Assembly: GCA_024734495.1 (NCBI GenBank)
Contig: JALMQS010000030.1
Span: 11,944,378 to 12,008,377 of the forward strand
DNA length: 64,000 bases
Direction of reading: 5' to 3'
Origin: Forficula auricularia
Taxonomy: Eukaryota; Arthropoda; Insecta; Dermaptera; Forficulidae
In this document: positions 31,059-43,773 of the stretch, piece after piece
Position numbering within the stretch: position 1 is the first letter of the stretch
How the letters are laid out: each line of letters begins with the position of its first letter
The notes under the pieces: generated by a model
Databases searched by the model: none
Told to the model about the DNA's origin: nothing
What the model saw: the letters and a program-made list of their open reading frames with translations, nothing else
Translations under genes and position numbers: made by a program

Positions 31059-31409
31059 TAATAATAATAATTCTTTATTAGCTATTTTAGCTATCTATCA
31101 TACAATTAAACAAATATATGTAATTTGTTTTTAAATAATACATTCAATTTTGAGATACAAAGATAAAGATAATTAATACATTCTAAAATTATAACAATTT
31201 ATAATAAACATATAAATGTATAACACACCACACATGACAATAAACAAATGAACACATGTACATAAATACTAATATTAATAATAACAAAAATTCAAATTAA
31301 TCCTACATTAAAAAACAAAAATCACAATTTTGATACTATGAGATAACGAATATAACAAAAATAACAATAATAATCTTTATTAGCCACTTTCTGCTATATT
31401 CATACAATT

Positions 31410-31462
<53 letters not shown>

Positions 31463-31751
31463 TTAACTAATACATTCAATTATTTGAATATGAACACTAG
31501 AATTAAGGTGTATAGAACTATAATTAATAATAATAATAATAATAATCTTTATTAGCTATTTTCAGCCATAACATATACAATAATAATATGCAAGAACATA
31601 CAATGTTAACATCACAAAAATAACAATATACAATGATAATATCACAAAAACAAAAGAAAACAATACAACACAATATAATTTAACAATACAATGCAATAAT
31701 GACGCAATCTACAATACAACATTATAATTTTCGAGGAGATTCACAAGAAGA
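31059..31751 (-). repeat. Three overlapping LINE 3' tails
   Basis: (TAA)n followed by TCTTTATTAGC occurs at about 31059, 31366 and 31527. These are repeated 3' ends of one LINE family in minus orientation. Only the third continues into coding sequence. A TA run lies at 31417-31460. Confidence 0.65.
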
Positions 31752-31934
31752 TTATCTTTTCGAAATTACGAATTCCAACAATCGCTCCTTAAATTCCTGG
31801 ATTCTAGTGACATTTCTTATCTCACTCGGCACTTTATTGTAATCGGACAAACTCCTATGAAATAAAGTCCTAAATTTTTTATTTGTCCTACAAATATCAA
31901 TCCTGAAATTTTCCCCACCTCTCAAATCATAATT
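31752..31934 (-). pseudogene. Non-LTR ORF C-terminal fragment
   Basis: The minus strand reads RTNKKFRTLFHRSLSDYNKV, then PSEIRN and FKERLLEF, and stops. The YNxxPxEIRN...FKxxL pattern is the end of CR1/Jockey-group ORF2. The apparent N-terminus MKSVN comes from the adjoining family F element. The catalytic part is absent. Confidence 0.7.
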
Positions 31935-32658
31935 AACCGACTTCAAAAAAGGAGGAGGTTCTCTATTCGATTGAATTTTTTTTTTTTTTTTGTGCCTATG
32001 TTACCTCATATCTCCGCCAATTGTCAACCGATTTTGAAAATTTTTTTTGCATTGGGTCCAGTCTAGCTTCCGATTGGTCCCATTTTTTTTTCGATTTTTT
32101 TTCATAGGTATTAGACCTTTTTTATTAGGTTTGTTTAGGTTTGTTTAGACCTAACCTCTTTGTTTATGAACCGATTTCGATGGTTCTTTTTTTATCCGAA
32201 AGGGGGTGTCTTAGGGATGGTGTCATATTAATTTGGTCAAGTTCTGATGATATAATCACTATTAATAACATCACTAAAAAAGAGAAAATAAAAATTTTTA
32301 AGAAAAAATAAAAACCGACTTCAAAAAATTAAGTGCAACAAATATAAAAATACACTAAAAGGTATAAAATAATTATTATCTTATTTAGTTACAACTCAAA
32401 CGACGAAATATTAACACGAAATTACTTTTTGAAGTTGGTGCCAAACATATACCTTTTATGGATCTTACTTAGTACGTTTGGCGGGTACGCTCGCTTATAG
32501 GTATAGTTTGTTTGGCACCGACTTTAAAAAGTAATTTCGTGTTAATATTTCGTCGTTTAGTTGTAACTAAATAAGATAATAATCATTTTATACCTTTAGT
32601 GTATTTTATATTTGTTGCACTTAATTTTTTGAAGTCGGTTTTTATTTTTTCTTAAAAA
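31935..32658 (+). mobile_element. Family F element, copy 1
   Basis: Starts AACCGACTTCAAAAAAGGAG, then a T-run, CGATTTCGATGGTTC, a long inverted section around GTACGTTTGGCGGGTACG, and ends TCTTAAAAA. The right part (about 32310-32658) is a hairpin of about 165-bp arms. Confidence 0.75.
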
Positions 32659-33379
32659 TTTTAACCACCTTCATTCGTATATTTTAATTTTTTCCTTTAA
32701 ATATTCTGGTGCCAAACTGTCTCTTATCCTGGAATCATACATTAGCTAAATTGCAATATATTGCCTTTCTACATTGAGAAAATTTCGAGTATTGTACATC
32801 ATATTAATACTGGTGTATCTATACATAAAGATAAGAGTAATAGATAGTTTAGCTAATATGGATTTGTTATGAGTTAGTGATATTAGTCACTTATTTCACA
32901 ATAAAATTTTAACTGAAATAAGGACCGTAGATCCTAACTATAGTAAATCCACATTAAATAAAATATTTATTTACTTATCTTTATTAAAGATGTTTCACCT
33001 TGCACCAACATCACAATCTCTACTGAGTATCTATTACATTTTGCAATTATTCTCATGCATACATTTTGTTTTAATTACAACTCTTAATCAGAAAATCAGA
33101 AGAATATTTAGCCATGTTTTGAACAAAAAGTGAAGTGAGGCTCTATTAGAGATTTATAGTAACAATAATTTTGTATTGAATGATCAAATTTTCTCTCTAC
33201 ATCTAATAGTGTAGAGTTAGCTAGATATTTTATTTATAATATACTTTGCATGCATTTCGAACCTGATCCTACAATAAAATGTTAAAACTTTACGAAGCAA
33301 TATAAATAAAGTGCTTAATTTTTTGCAGTGTTTTATAATTAACAAAACATACTTCTTAAATGAATTTCTTGGAGACCTA
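32659..33379. other. AT-rich, nothing recognised
   Basis: No gene seen. Confidence 0.35.
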
Positions 33380-33465
33380 ATAATCACGTTGCCAGACGCC
33401 GCTCGCAAGGGCCACTCTGCTCGAGGGCCGAGTTGCACAAAGCGCAGTACGCCCGGAGCAGCTCG
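33380..33465 (+). repeat. Helitron-like GC-rich 3' end (CTCG)
   Basis: AGACGCCGCTCGCAAGGGCC...GGAGCAGCTCG|T, a diverged version of the end at 31058. Confidence 0.45.
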
Positions 33466-33891
33466 TATATATACATTTATAAATAGAATCTGTTTCTAGA
33501 AAACAGTTATAATTTGATAAAATTCACGGTTAGGTTTTTTTTTGGATTGACATTTCGATCTGTCACGGTCTCATCTTCGGCTAAGTTGTTTTTGATAGGC
33601 TTTTTATTAATTGAAATAATTATTCACAGGTGGTTGTTTAAATAAAAATATAATTACATTTTTATTCAATTTCCTTTTTAACTAATTAATTGTTTTTTTT
33701 TATTTAAATTCAATTAATAGATCATTATAAATATTATTATATATTAGAATTTGCTAATTCGATTAATTGGAGGTAATGTATTATTGATACAATCATAAAG
33801 TTAATATTAATATGATCACTTTGAACCAAAGCCAAAAATTAAAGAGCAACGCTCAGTTTTTCCAGCTACGATTACTTAATGACGAGCGGTT
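33466..33891. other. AT-rich with one weak hammerhead-like string
   Basis: The minus strand near 33590-33555 reads CCGAAGATGAGACC...GATCGAAATGTC. The core has a C for T and stem II is poor. Confidence 0.3.
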
Positions 33892-34136
33892 GCTTTAAGC
33901 ACTACCTGAAGAAGTAGAAAAATATACTACTTCAAGAGGCTGAAACTTTTTAAAAAATTTAACTTCTGAAATTTGCAGCCCAAGCTCCTTCACTGAAAAA
34001 CACTTTTTACTGGTTCTATTAGCGTTGTCTCTCACTGGAGCAGCGAAATTTTGACTATCCACATATGCAACATCCATATAACTACCTAGTCGCAATTTCA
34101 TGTTTAACTTTACTACTTTAAGCCTGGACACAATAG
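33892..34136 (-). pseudogene. Conserved repeat-encoded ORF of unknown function (78 aa)
   Basis: An open frame of 78 codons includes YMDVAYVDSQNFAAPVRDNA, KCFSVKELGL and QPLEVVYFSTSSGSA. The C-terminal 22 residues recur at 29078-29140 with mainly conservative changes, so the frame was once protein-coding in a dispersed element. CAGA repeats precede it on the minus strand. The 5' part is probably missing. No domain recognised. Confidence 0.45.
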
Positions 34137-34789
34137 ACAGACAGACAGACAGAGGAACGCAATCATAACAAGGGCTCCGTTTAAAACGAATGGATCCGGA
34201 ACAAAAAATAAATGTAATTTATTTTAAATGATGGAATAAAATTTCAAATGGCAGCGTATATCCAAGTTAAAATTAATTTAATAATTATATCTGGTATGAA
34301 GCGATCAATATTATGAAACGATTTAAAATTGAGAAAGCGAGAATAAGCCCTAAGGGCCCGCGTTAAAGGCTTCGGTCGCTAATTCTAACTTAACAAGATA
34401 ATGTCTATGGAATGATAGCAAAATGAAGCATAAGCGAACCAGAGATGATAGAATTTACAATTTACATGTATTTCGAACTAATTTTGATTACATTTCCTTC
34501 ATTTACATTGTTAGGGGGAAAACGTAAGAAAATGGATACTCACAATTCGTAACTATTGCAAACTAGAATAAGACTTTATCCCGGCTTTTAATATTTTGGT
34601 CCATCTTAGGTCGTTTTCCTAGTAATCTATTCCAATTCTTCTAATGTAGAATGCATTGTTTAAAACCAAAGTATAGAATCAACTTTTTAATTTATTTTAT
34701 TTTTTGTAGGCATATACTGGAGATGAAAGTCATTTTCCAGACTTCATATAACTATATATATTTGTCTCAGATTAATTTTGCCGCAACGC
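34137..34789. other. CAGA microsatellite and AT-rich DNA
   Basis: CAGACAGACAGACAG at 34137-34152, then a GC patch AAGGGCCCGCGTTAAAGGC near 34352 that resembles Helitron-like ends. Confidence 0.4.
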
Positions 34790-35545
34790 TGACGTAATGC
34801 TGCCGAGAGAGAGCGCCATCGGTATATTTGCGGCAAATTTGAAATATAATCGTAATTTGGACTCAAATTTCGAAATGAAAGACTCCAATTGATTTTAAAT
34901 TAAGAAACATTAAATATATTGATAATTATTACCCCCCCCCCTTCACCACTCAAAAATTAAATATTCAATTCGCTTTTCTTTGCGCACAGAAAAAGAAATC
35001 AATCACATCTTATTTGATTTATATATTATTTGTTTATTTTTTAATAATTTGCCACTTTTTTTATAATTTTTTAAAAATCTAAATTTTGTTATTCTTATTT
35101 TTTGATTTTTACAAAATTAAACGACTTAAGACACGCATGCCCATATGAGTTTCTCATTGCAATACTGGAGCAGCCTGTCATACAAACAACACCTGATCTC
35201 TTTTAAATATTTGGAGCCTTATATCGATTATCGATCCCAAATTTTAAAAAAATGATATAATATAATTCTCCTCCTCACACGATACCACTTATTTAAATAA
35301 ATCTATTTCCACACAAAAAATATCACAATGCTGTAGATTATAGAAAAAAAATACTTCCAGATTCATATCTAGAGCCTCATTTCTGTAGCTGTGTCAGGAC
35401 GAAAATGAGGCGAAACTTTTAGAAGACTATGTATTTTCGGGAGTTTACAGGTATACATTTGGAGTGTGGTTTTTAAGAGGAATAAAAATTTTGGACCGAG
35501 ACGCCGCCCGCCAGGCACCAGCCTTCGGCACGCCCTCGAAGCTCG
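34790..35545 (+). mobile_element. Family K Helitron-like element
   Basis: It shares with 57623-58075 (inverted) the blocks AAAGACTCCAATTGATTTTA, a C-run, TTTGGAGTGTGGTTTTTAAG and the GC-rich end closing GAAGCTCG|T. The 5' boundary is uncertain. Confidence 0.55.
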
Positions 35546-35894
35546 TTAAATAATAAGACTCATGACGAATAATTAAATCTAATTAATTAATTGTTTAATC
35601 ATTAATTTGTTTTGTTTACAATATTTTATATGATTATTTATTTGTATTGATGATAGAAAGTAAGTAAAGCTAAATCATAACACACGTTTATATCAGCTCT
35701 TCTTTATTTTACTGAATTATAACAACCAGCTTTAGGGTTAAAAGTTTGGCAGTTTTTACCTTTGGACCGGTAAGGAATGAAAATTACTAATATTTTATAT
35801 GACATACATATGGTAGCATGTGTCGCAGCATGTATATTTTTGTGATTGAATCGGTTGCAGGTTATTTTTGTTAAATCACATAAGTATAATTCTT
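35546..35894. other. AT-rich, nothing recognised
   Basis: No gene seen. Confidence 0.35.
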
Positions 35895-36180
35895 CTTCTT
35901 CGAGTGCCATACCCGAAACGGGTCGTCGGCGCCTCTCCACATATACCTAGTGCTGAGTGTGTTTAGTTGTTTTACACAGATATGTGGGACCTACTTTTTA
36001 ACGCCGGTTCCGAACGGCTAATTTGGAGAGGTTGAATAGAGCAGTTATGCTCTCGGTAGGTTGCCATTACTTTCCAAGAGGAGGCGGCTGCAAATATCTA
36101 TCTGCCGAGACTCGGTCTCGAACCAGCGATCTTCGAGTCAGCGACCCGACACTCTAGCCACTGACCCATAGTCACCTCTT
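35895..36180 (-). mobile_element. tRNA-derived SINE (second family)
   Basis: The minus strand starts with GTCAGTGGCTAGAGTG (box-A-like) and GGTTCGAGACC (box B). A GC-balanced body follows, ending in GAAGAAGAAG simple repeats near 35895. The anticodon region does not form a proper arm. Confidence 0.65.
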
Positions 36181-36589
36181 AAGTATAATTGCGGGGAGGA
36201 TATTCAGAGACTATGCGACCCACTGAGTATCTATCGCAGTCAACGAGATGTGAGTTGTAAGAATAAACGCCGAAAAAACCGAGGATCTGACTGTTTGCAG
36301 AGTCATGCACAGCGACATGGACGATCTAAATGTAGGAGGCTATAATTTTAAATAAACTTTATATCCCATCCTGACTATGAGGGAGAATATAATAAGAGAA
36401 GAGATTTTCAAGATTTCCAACCTATCTGTTTTTTAAGCCTATATATACCAAACTCAACCTGGGTTCTGTAGCTTATAGCCACCAGAGTGGGGCTAGAAAT
36501 GTAAAAACTAACCACCCAAAATGGAGGAAAATAAAAAAGCCGAAAATTCTGCTTTGAACAAACGCAACCAAATTTTGCATACACATCTT
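36181..36589. other. Unassigned
   Basis: Contains a degenerate family A string (TATATACCAAACTCAACC near 36440). No gene. Confidence 0.35.
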
Positions 36590-36840
36590 ATGGGCCCTCT
36601 TCTTCTTCTTCCAGTGCCTGTCCGTTGCTGGACTTTGGCGATCATTCTGACAATACTATTAGAGGCCTCCTTAAATAGACCCGTAGTGGAAGTAGCAACC
36701 AAGTTCTTAGGTTTTGCCGAGATGTCTTCGGGCTCTGGTCCTCTCTTTTCCCTACTACCTTCCTCTAGAGCCCATATCGTTCTTTGTTTTCATTATATGT
36801 CCCAAGACTTCAAAGCTTTTGCCTTGATTGGGTCATGATT
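36590..36840. repeat. Repeat fragment with CTTCTTCTTC start
   Basis: CTTCTTCTTCCAGTGCCTGT and GCTGGACTTTGGCGATCATT look like the antisense of a SINE/LINE tail. The 105-residue plus frame across it is unlikely to be a gene. Confidence 0.35.
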
Positions 36841-37495
36841 TCATTTTATTGAGGTTAAAATGCATTTTTATTTGTACATGGGCTGTCCAAGGATTTCAAA
36901 ATTTCAGATAGAGCCACATTTCAAATGCGTCCAATCTTTTACTAGCTGTTTTCTAAACGTCCAAGTCTCTAGCCCTGGGCTAGGAACAGCGTAGACCGGA
37001 GAGCCCACTCTAGTTGGCAAAATAAGGAAATGGCACTTTGAATGAAATTGCATTCTGATGAAAGTGTCTTGTTTTTCTCGGCAGCGGATTCTGTATATTA
37101 TGGAATGGTCCTACTTTCTGGTATCTGTATCTCTCCAAATATGTGGTTGCTTTCAAATTAAATTATTTCTATTATTAGAAAATACATTCAGGTTGTGGTG
37201 GATTTTTGCTTATTAACATGTATTTGCTTGTTTATTTATTTATTCCATATTCGTATCAGTTTGAGAGGTTGCCCATCAGTTTCAGATCTTCCAGATCAAT
37301 CTTAAAATACCATTTGTGTTGTTCTGCAACTTGAATATTATTTATCCTTATCCCATTTTACTGTGATTCCCTTTGTTGAGTCATAGAGGTTGGTTAAAAA
37401 TTTCTTCGAGTATGTTAAACAAAAAGGGTATAAAATGCATCCTTCAAGCCAAATCTACAAGTCAGGGCCTCCTAGAGAGCTAAAAATAAAATAAT
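36841..37495. other. Unassigned, moderately AT-rich
   Basis: No shared repeat or coding similarity seen. Confidence 0.35.
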
Positions 37496-38108
37496 TTTTA
37501 AGAAAAAATAAAAAACCCGACTTCAAAAATTAAATTGCAACAACAAAAGTTACACTCAAAAGGTATGACGATAGACTGATGAGAAGGCACCAAACGGACG
37601 AAGTACACATGAAATTAGCTAAACAGCAAAACAACCACATACTATATGATGTACCTGGCCAAATGGCAATGGGTAAAGATCATTGAAAGATTCAAAAGGT
37701 ATCTAGTTTCAACTAACCAAGGTAATTCTGTTAATATCACGTTAGTTGTAACCAAAATAAAAGAGCACAGTCTGGCTATACCTGTAGTGGTATTTAAATG
37801 TTGCATTTAATTTTTTGAAGTCGGCTTTATTTTTTTCTTAAAAATTATTTTTTTCTTTTTAGTGATGTTAGCAAAAGGACCATATCATCAGAACTGGACC
37901 AACATATAAGAATCATCCCCGGGATAGACAACCCATCGAATAAAAGAGATCCATCGAAGGGGGACCAACCAGAAGCTAGACTGACCCAATGAATTTTTTT
38001 TTCAAAATCGGCTGAGAATTTAGTGAGATATGAAGTGTAGGCACAAAATAAAAAAAAAAAAAAAATTCTAATCGACCATAGAGAAACCCTTCCTGTTTGA
38101 AGTCGGTT
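37496..38108 (-). mobile_element. Family F element, copy 2 (diverged)
   Basis: Begins TTTTTAAGAAAAAATAAAAA, contains TTTTTGAAGTCGG and ATCATCAGAACTGGACCAAC, and ends GAAGTCGGTT. The centre differs from other copies, so it is an older copy. Confidence 0.65.
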
Positions 38109-38716
38109 AAAATGACGAAAACGTGCAGGATGCAGGCACGTGAGCGAAGAGAGCACGGTGGGTAGTAAAGAAAGTCTGGGAGAATGGGCAGGGTGGCAGG
38201 CACAAGGGAGGGTCCAGGGCGCAGGCGGGCCTCGGTTGGCGGCCAAGGAGCTGCTCTTTGGCTAGTGGCAGAGAGCTGCTGCAATGCTAAGTCAGTTCAG
38301 CGCAGGAGATAGAAATCTGAAGTAAATGTTGCACAAATAAAGAAATAAAAAATCAGGTAGACACATGGACTAAAATTCCACTATATCCTCTGAGAGGAGT
38401 TTTTCAAATAAAATATACTTTCTGTTCTCTCTCTCTCTCTGTTTCTATTGTACTTATTCTTTTAAATTAGTTAGAAATCTCTACAAATAAACGGAGCTCC
38501 CATTGAAGCCAATTCATTTTTTCTATTTACAAACAGTCTATCTATCTCAATCTTCCAATCCCATTTACCACATTTGATGGAAAAATTCACTTGTAAAATG
38601 CTTATGTTAACATTTGAAAAATATTAAAAGCTGAAATTTTGTTAAAATCCCACATAATTAACATTATTAGGAGTTCTATTGTGGTTGATATGTCTATGTT
38701 CTAATAGCTAATTTAG
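38109..38716. other. GC-richer patch then AT-rich DNA
   Basis: 38120-38330 has balanced composition and ends near AATAAAGAAATAAAAAATCA. The minus frames there resemble no family I know. Confidence 0.35.
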
Positions 38717-39504
38717 TACCTGGAGCCAACTGAGCGATGCACTGCAACTCCTGACCCCACCACCACCCCCACTACTCCCCAACACAGCCTCCCCTACCCT
38801 GATCCCCCAGCAGCAATGCAACACATCCCTCCGACCTCCCAGATACCCACCCCACCTCGCACCCAGCTTTTTGAATTTCTCAGCTGTCAATGGTTTCACA
38901 TATTATGTGCATATTAAGTCTTGACTGTAACAATTAATTAAGGCCTACATTCGTTCATAGGTATTGATGAACATTATAAAAAATAAATATGAAAAAAAAT
39001 AATAAAAACAATTCCTACAGGATTCAGAAATATAAAACATAAAAATTAAACAGCAGATTTATTTCCAAGTTATGAGAAAAAAAGCCACTTGAACCACTTT
39101 ATTTGTAAAACAAACCTGTTTTGTTATGATTTAGACACCTGTTAATTAAAAACAAACAAAAAATTCCTAATTTTAACATAATATATTAATATTTGCTATA
39201 ACCTATTAGTGGGTTTTAAAATTAAAAAACCAATTAATAAATAAAATATAATTGAAAAAAATGTAAACAAACTTTTTATTGAGATTTTCATCTATCAATA
39301 ATTACTTTAATTAAGAAAAGATCAATTAAGATTAAATTTGTCGAGGTCCAGGCCTAGCTGGATCGTTTTCTCATTCTCAAAACTTGTTAATAAATTTTAT
39401 TTCATCAAAATCGGTAGAGCCGTTTTCAATAATAGAACTAAGATACAAATATACCATATACAAATATATATATAAACAATTTTTGCTCGTTTAATAAGAG
39501 TAGA
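38717..39504 (-). mobile_element. Family B element, copy 4 (uninterrupted reference)
   Basis: TACCTGGAGCCAACTGAGCG to TTTAATAAGAGTAGA. The place where copy 1 holds the fold-back reads ACAAATATATATATAAACAA here. Confidence 0.75.
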
Positions 39505-39870
39505 TAATTAATAGTGGATTTTAATAAAATTTCAACTTTTAATAAAATTTATCACAAAAATAAAAGCTTCAAGAGCGTCAATATTTAGAAAATATGTCTA
39601 GATATATGGTATATGAATATCCATGTAAATTCAATCGAGGTTTTGTCGGTGACCCTCTTCAATTTTTTTATTTTCTGATATTTTACCTATTATATATGTA
39701 TAAAGAAGTACCAAATAAATTTTAGTTTTCTATCTTAATCAATAAGGACATTTCGATTTGAAAAAAATAGATCAAGTATTATTAAAATATTCTTAACTTT
39801 GACAAGAATAATGGTAGTGTAACTTAAATAGGGAGCCATGTCTATTTACTTTACTCATAGAGGTATTAGT
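39505..39870. other. AT-rich, nothing recognised
   Basis: No gene seen. Confidence 0.35.
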
Positions 39871-40262
39871 GGTCAAGTATTGTAATTCCTATGAAAATGG
39901 TTTTATTTTGTTTTTTCTGCAATATTCCAAAACTGTCTGAGACTATTTTGATAAAAAAATTGGGCGAAACCATGGCATTTCAGTCTACAAAAAGCTCTAC
40001 AAGTGAACATTGAAAAATTATATTTCTGAGATAAAAACCGTTTTGTCAAAATGTCTATTAATCTGTTATTTGTAGGAGAAGAGGGGGTGGTCAAAAAATG
40101 AAAATTCTAGGCCCTTTGACCAAACTCAACCAAATTTTGTATACATAATCAGTGGGCTACCAGAAGACTAAAAATGCAAAAACTAACCCTCTAAAAATCT
40201 ATATCCTTGTGCCAAACTCAATTAGAACTGTATGGTAAAGTCAAGTGGATGGCCACATCAGA
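39871..40262 (+). repeat. Family A repeat, copy 5
   Basis: GGTCAAGTATTGTAATTCC to GTATGGTAAAGTCAAGTGGA, with a single unit and no tandem array. Confidence 0.7.
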
Positions 40263-40480
40263 ATCGTGTGTCAATGTATTTTCAAAAAATACATTAAAAT
40301 CGACAAAAATGACCCTCTATTAAGCTAGAATATCTTTATTCTGGTTAAAGTTATAGAATATTTTTAATATTATGTACTTTGATATATTTCCTTCAATAAT
40401 CGAAATTTAAGTTAAGTTAATTTAATTTAAGTTAAGATTGAATCGTGGATACTTCTTTCTACATATACCTCTAATAACGA
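40263..40480. other. AT-rich spacer
   Basis: No gene. Confidence 0.35.
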
Positions 40481-41174
40481 TTCCGCGACATTTCAGCCCC
40501 CGACAAAATATCCCCCGACAAAATATCCCCCGATAAATTATCCTTCAGACAAAATATCTCATGACAAAATAACCCTTCCCCTCGTGAATCTTATGAGTAA
40601 TGCAAATCGACTCCGGTTCGGTTAATATATAGATATTCATTTCGGCTCGGTTGGGTTCGTATAGCTCTTTTCGGGCTGGCTGACGCCAACCGAACCGTTT
40701 AAAAAGCTGCCCGAAAAGGAGCTATACGAACCCAACCGAGCCGAACTGAATATATATTAACCGAACCTCCGAAAGTTTAGTCCGGGCGGGGTGTGTTTCG
40801 GGCTCCCATTTTTTTTCTAATCAAACACACATTGAAAACCGAACCAGCCAATCGTCGGGCGGGGTGTGTTTGGGGCGCTATATTTTCGCCCAATATAATA
40901 ATAATAATTAATAACGACAATGATTAATAACACTTTTAACAAACAATCAATAATTGTGTAATGTAAACAAGGACGATAAATAAGTAAATATAGATGATAA
41001 ATACTATATTATAGATAGTAAAAATAATAAATTGTTAGCTAGAAAATCTATATATATATTATTATTATAAGCTTCTCACTTAATCTCTTTTGTATTCTCC
41101 CTTATACTGGGGAATATTTTGTCAGAAGATAATACGTCGGTGGATATTTTGTCGGGGGCTGAAATGTCGCGGAA
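40481..41174. mobile_element. Family G TIR element, copy 2 (no SINE)
   Basis: TIRs TTCCGCGACATTTCAGCCCC and GGGGCTGAAATGTCGCGGAA, with subterminal GACAAAATATC repeats. The GAACTGAATATATATTAACC stretch is the empty site for SINE2. Confidence 0.8.
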
Positions 41175-42184
41175 CCTATAATAACATATTATAAAAATCA
41201 AAAAAATCGAAGAGGGTCACCGACAAAACGTCCTTGAAATGACATGGAATAACCCATATACATAGAATGATCTCAATTAGAAATTGTAACATAATTCTAA
41301 TTTTTTATAAACTTTAGCTGGTTTATTAAAAATAAATTATAATGAAAAAATATAGCTTTTAATGACTCGAAAATTAGGCTTCGTCAAAACTTTGTACATT
41401 TTGATGAGTTTATCTCATTAAAAATTTGCGATCTAGTTGGTTTCAACCGAAAATTCTCTTTTGATACGCTTTATACTAAGAGTTCTTTTTAAAACGCAAT
41501 CTAAATACCTCTATAGAAAAATTTAGTCAAAAGTAATTTTATGATTTATGAGCCCGATTTTATAAGAAGAACAGGGGGGGGGCTAGTCATAAAAGTATCC
41601 ATTCTAATTAATTAACTCCATAAAGGGTAGAGGAAGGTATATAAAAATTGGCAAATGATTAATGATTGCGCGCATATTTAACCTGTCGAAAACAGACATC
41701 ATATCCATAGTTGGTGAAAATGAATTATAAATTAGTTTTGATTAAATTAGTAATAAGTAATTAATAAACAATTAAAATATTACTATATCATCATCATCAG
41801 TCAAGGTTGTAGAGAAACTGTCAGGAACAAAATTGAGGACAGGAAGCGAAAAGCTGACGGACGACGACATACGGACAAGTTCAATACGAAATGAACAAAT
41901 CATTATTAAACGATTCGGTGAAAGTGAGTGGGTGGGTGCGGGGTGCGGGGACGGGGGCATTGAATTGCGATGAATAATCGCTTTATGAACTCAACGTTTA
42001 TATGTGGGAATGAAAATTAATCGGGGAAAAAAACAGAGAGTGAGAAGGGGATGATTTCATTTAAAATAAAAAATAAATAGGAGGTATTTGCGAGGGACAG
42101 AGAAATCAATAAATAATCCAAGATGAATAATCCTATTAAGCTCGAATAACTTCATTTAAAAAGTATAATAGGGATTATATAATA
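41175..42184. other. Unassigned AT-rich DNA
   Basis: Includes a G-rich patch (GTGAGTGGGTGGGTGCGGGG near 41920). No gene recognised. Confidence 0.35.
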
Positions 42185-42345
42185 TAAAAAAATCAATCCA
42201 CCAATATAAACTTGATTAAATAGCAAATTATTTTTAAAATTTTTATAAATATTCATATAATTTATTCTATTAAGTCTTAAACTAACATTATTCAATAAAT
42301 ATTAATGAAAATTTTTGAATTTTATAAAAAATAAACTGCAACGGA
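42185..42345 (+). mobile_element. Tc1-like left-end fragment
   Basis: AAAAAATCAATCCACCAATA followed by the AATTTTTGAATTTTATAAAA block matches 9780-9935. Confidence 0.6.
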
Positions 42346-43064
42346 TCGTTGCTAAACTTTATCCAAATTCATTTGAAATATTAATATGTTTGTTCCTTTA
42401 TTATTAATCAGATATCACTTGCAATTTGTAGTTCATGTTGACATTAATTAAAAATAATTCTGATTTAATAGTCGAGGAATAACCATTCTACATTGGATTT
42501 TTGACATTTCGGTTATTAATTTAACCATTCCTGAAGACATGGAGGAATCGACTTAAAATCAAAAATAGCCATCGATTCTCATCTAATACTTGAGAAATAA
42601 CAATTCTACATTAGGTTTTTGACGTTTCGATTATTATTGGTAACCATTGCTGAAGACATGGAGGAATCGACTTAAAATCAAAAATAACGAACGATTCTCA
42701 TCTAATACTATAGGAATAACCTTATTGCATTCCATTTTTGATGTTTTGAATATTAATGGCAACCTCTACTGAAAACGTGGAAGAATCGACTTAAAATCAA
42801 AAAGACTAAATTCTTTTTGGTAAACAACTCAAGCTTGAGTATTAGATGAGAATCAATCGCTATTTTTGGTTTAAAGTCGATTTCTCTATGTCTTCAGCAA
42901 TGGTTACCAATAAAAACCGAAACGTCAAAAATCCAATATAGAATGGTTATTCCTCAAGCATTAGATGAGAATCAATCGCTATTTTTGGTTTAAAGTCGAT
43001 TTCTCTGTCTTAAGCAAAGGTAACGGATAAGAAAACAACGCAGTTGCTATGGTTACTTATAAAA
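42346..43064. repeat. Inverted arrays of the ~120-bp repeat
   Basis: Three units on the plus strand (about 42460-42800) face two on the minus (about 42840-43030), the same unit as at 28600-28925. Tandem units in opposite orientation are again fold-back-like. Confidence 0.65.
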
Positions 43065-43773
43065 TTTCCTACCAAATTTTTACCATTTCACAGCGAGAAG
43101 CCTAACCATTCTTACTTAAGTTACGTTAAATGAGCTATCTTAAAACGATCAAATGAATAAATTTTAAAGAATTTAAAATAAAAAATTAAAAAAAGTACTA
43201 TTTTATTCTAGAGTAAAGTACTTTAAAATATAATTTTACTAAAAACTTTATTTAACCTTTTTTGTGGTCCCCAAGGTACTTAATTAGGATATTAAATTCC
43301 ATACAAATTGGTTAAGTCATTTTCAAGATATTTAGAAAAAACTAAAAAAGTACTTAATTAAAGTACTAATGTTTGTGGGCCGATATGTACCAAAAACTAA
43401 TCAGCGCTTCATTTTGTTAAACGAATGCTAGGTTTTTAATTTCATTTCAATCGGTGCAACGGTGTGGAAAAAATCGTGGGCCAAAAAAACGATAACATAC
43501 ATACATCCATCCATCCATACATACATCCATCCATCCATACATACATCCATCCGCACGCACTAAATGAAAAAATCGCACTTTTTGGCCTCTCGACGAGACT
43601 CCATGTAATTTTTGGCAAAACCGTCACGTGCTAAAATTCAACCTAATTGAATACTACAATTTGTGACTTTAATTGAGTCCATGGGTTCCGTAGTCTTTAC
43701 CTGAGGACCCTTTGAAGCCACGCTTGCCCCGAGAGCGATTACAATACTTTACCCATGCTTTGCATTGGATAAA
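43065..43773. repeat. Family H repeat, copy 3
   Basis: Same blocks as 19603-20270, including CATCCATCC repeats at 43505-43550. Confidence 0.7.

Noticed and set aside
36521..36838. 105-residue ORF
   Set aside because: It starts in family A debris and crosses a LINE/SINE-like fragment; no conserved domain.
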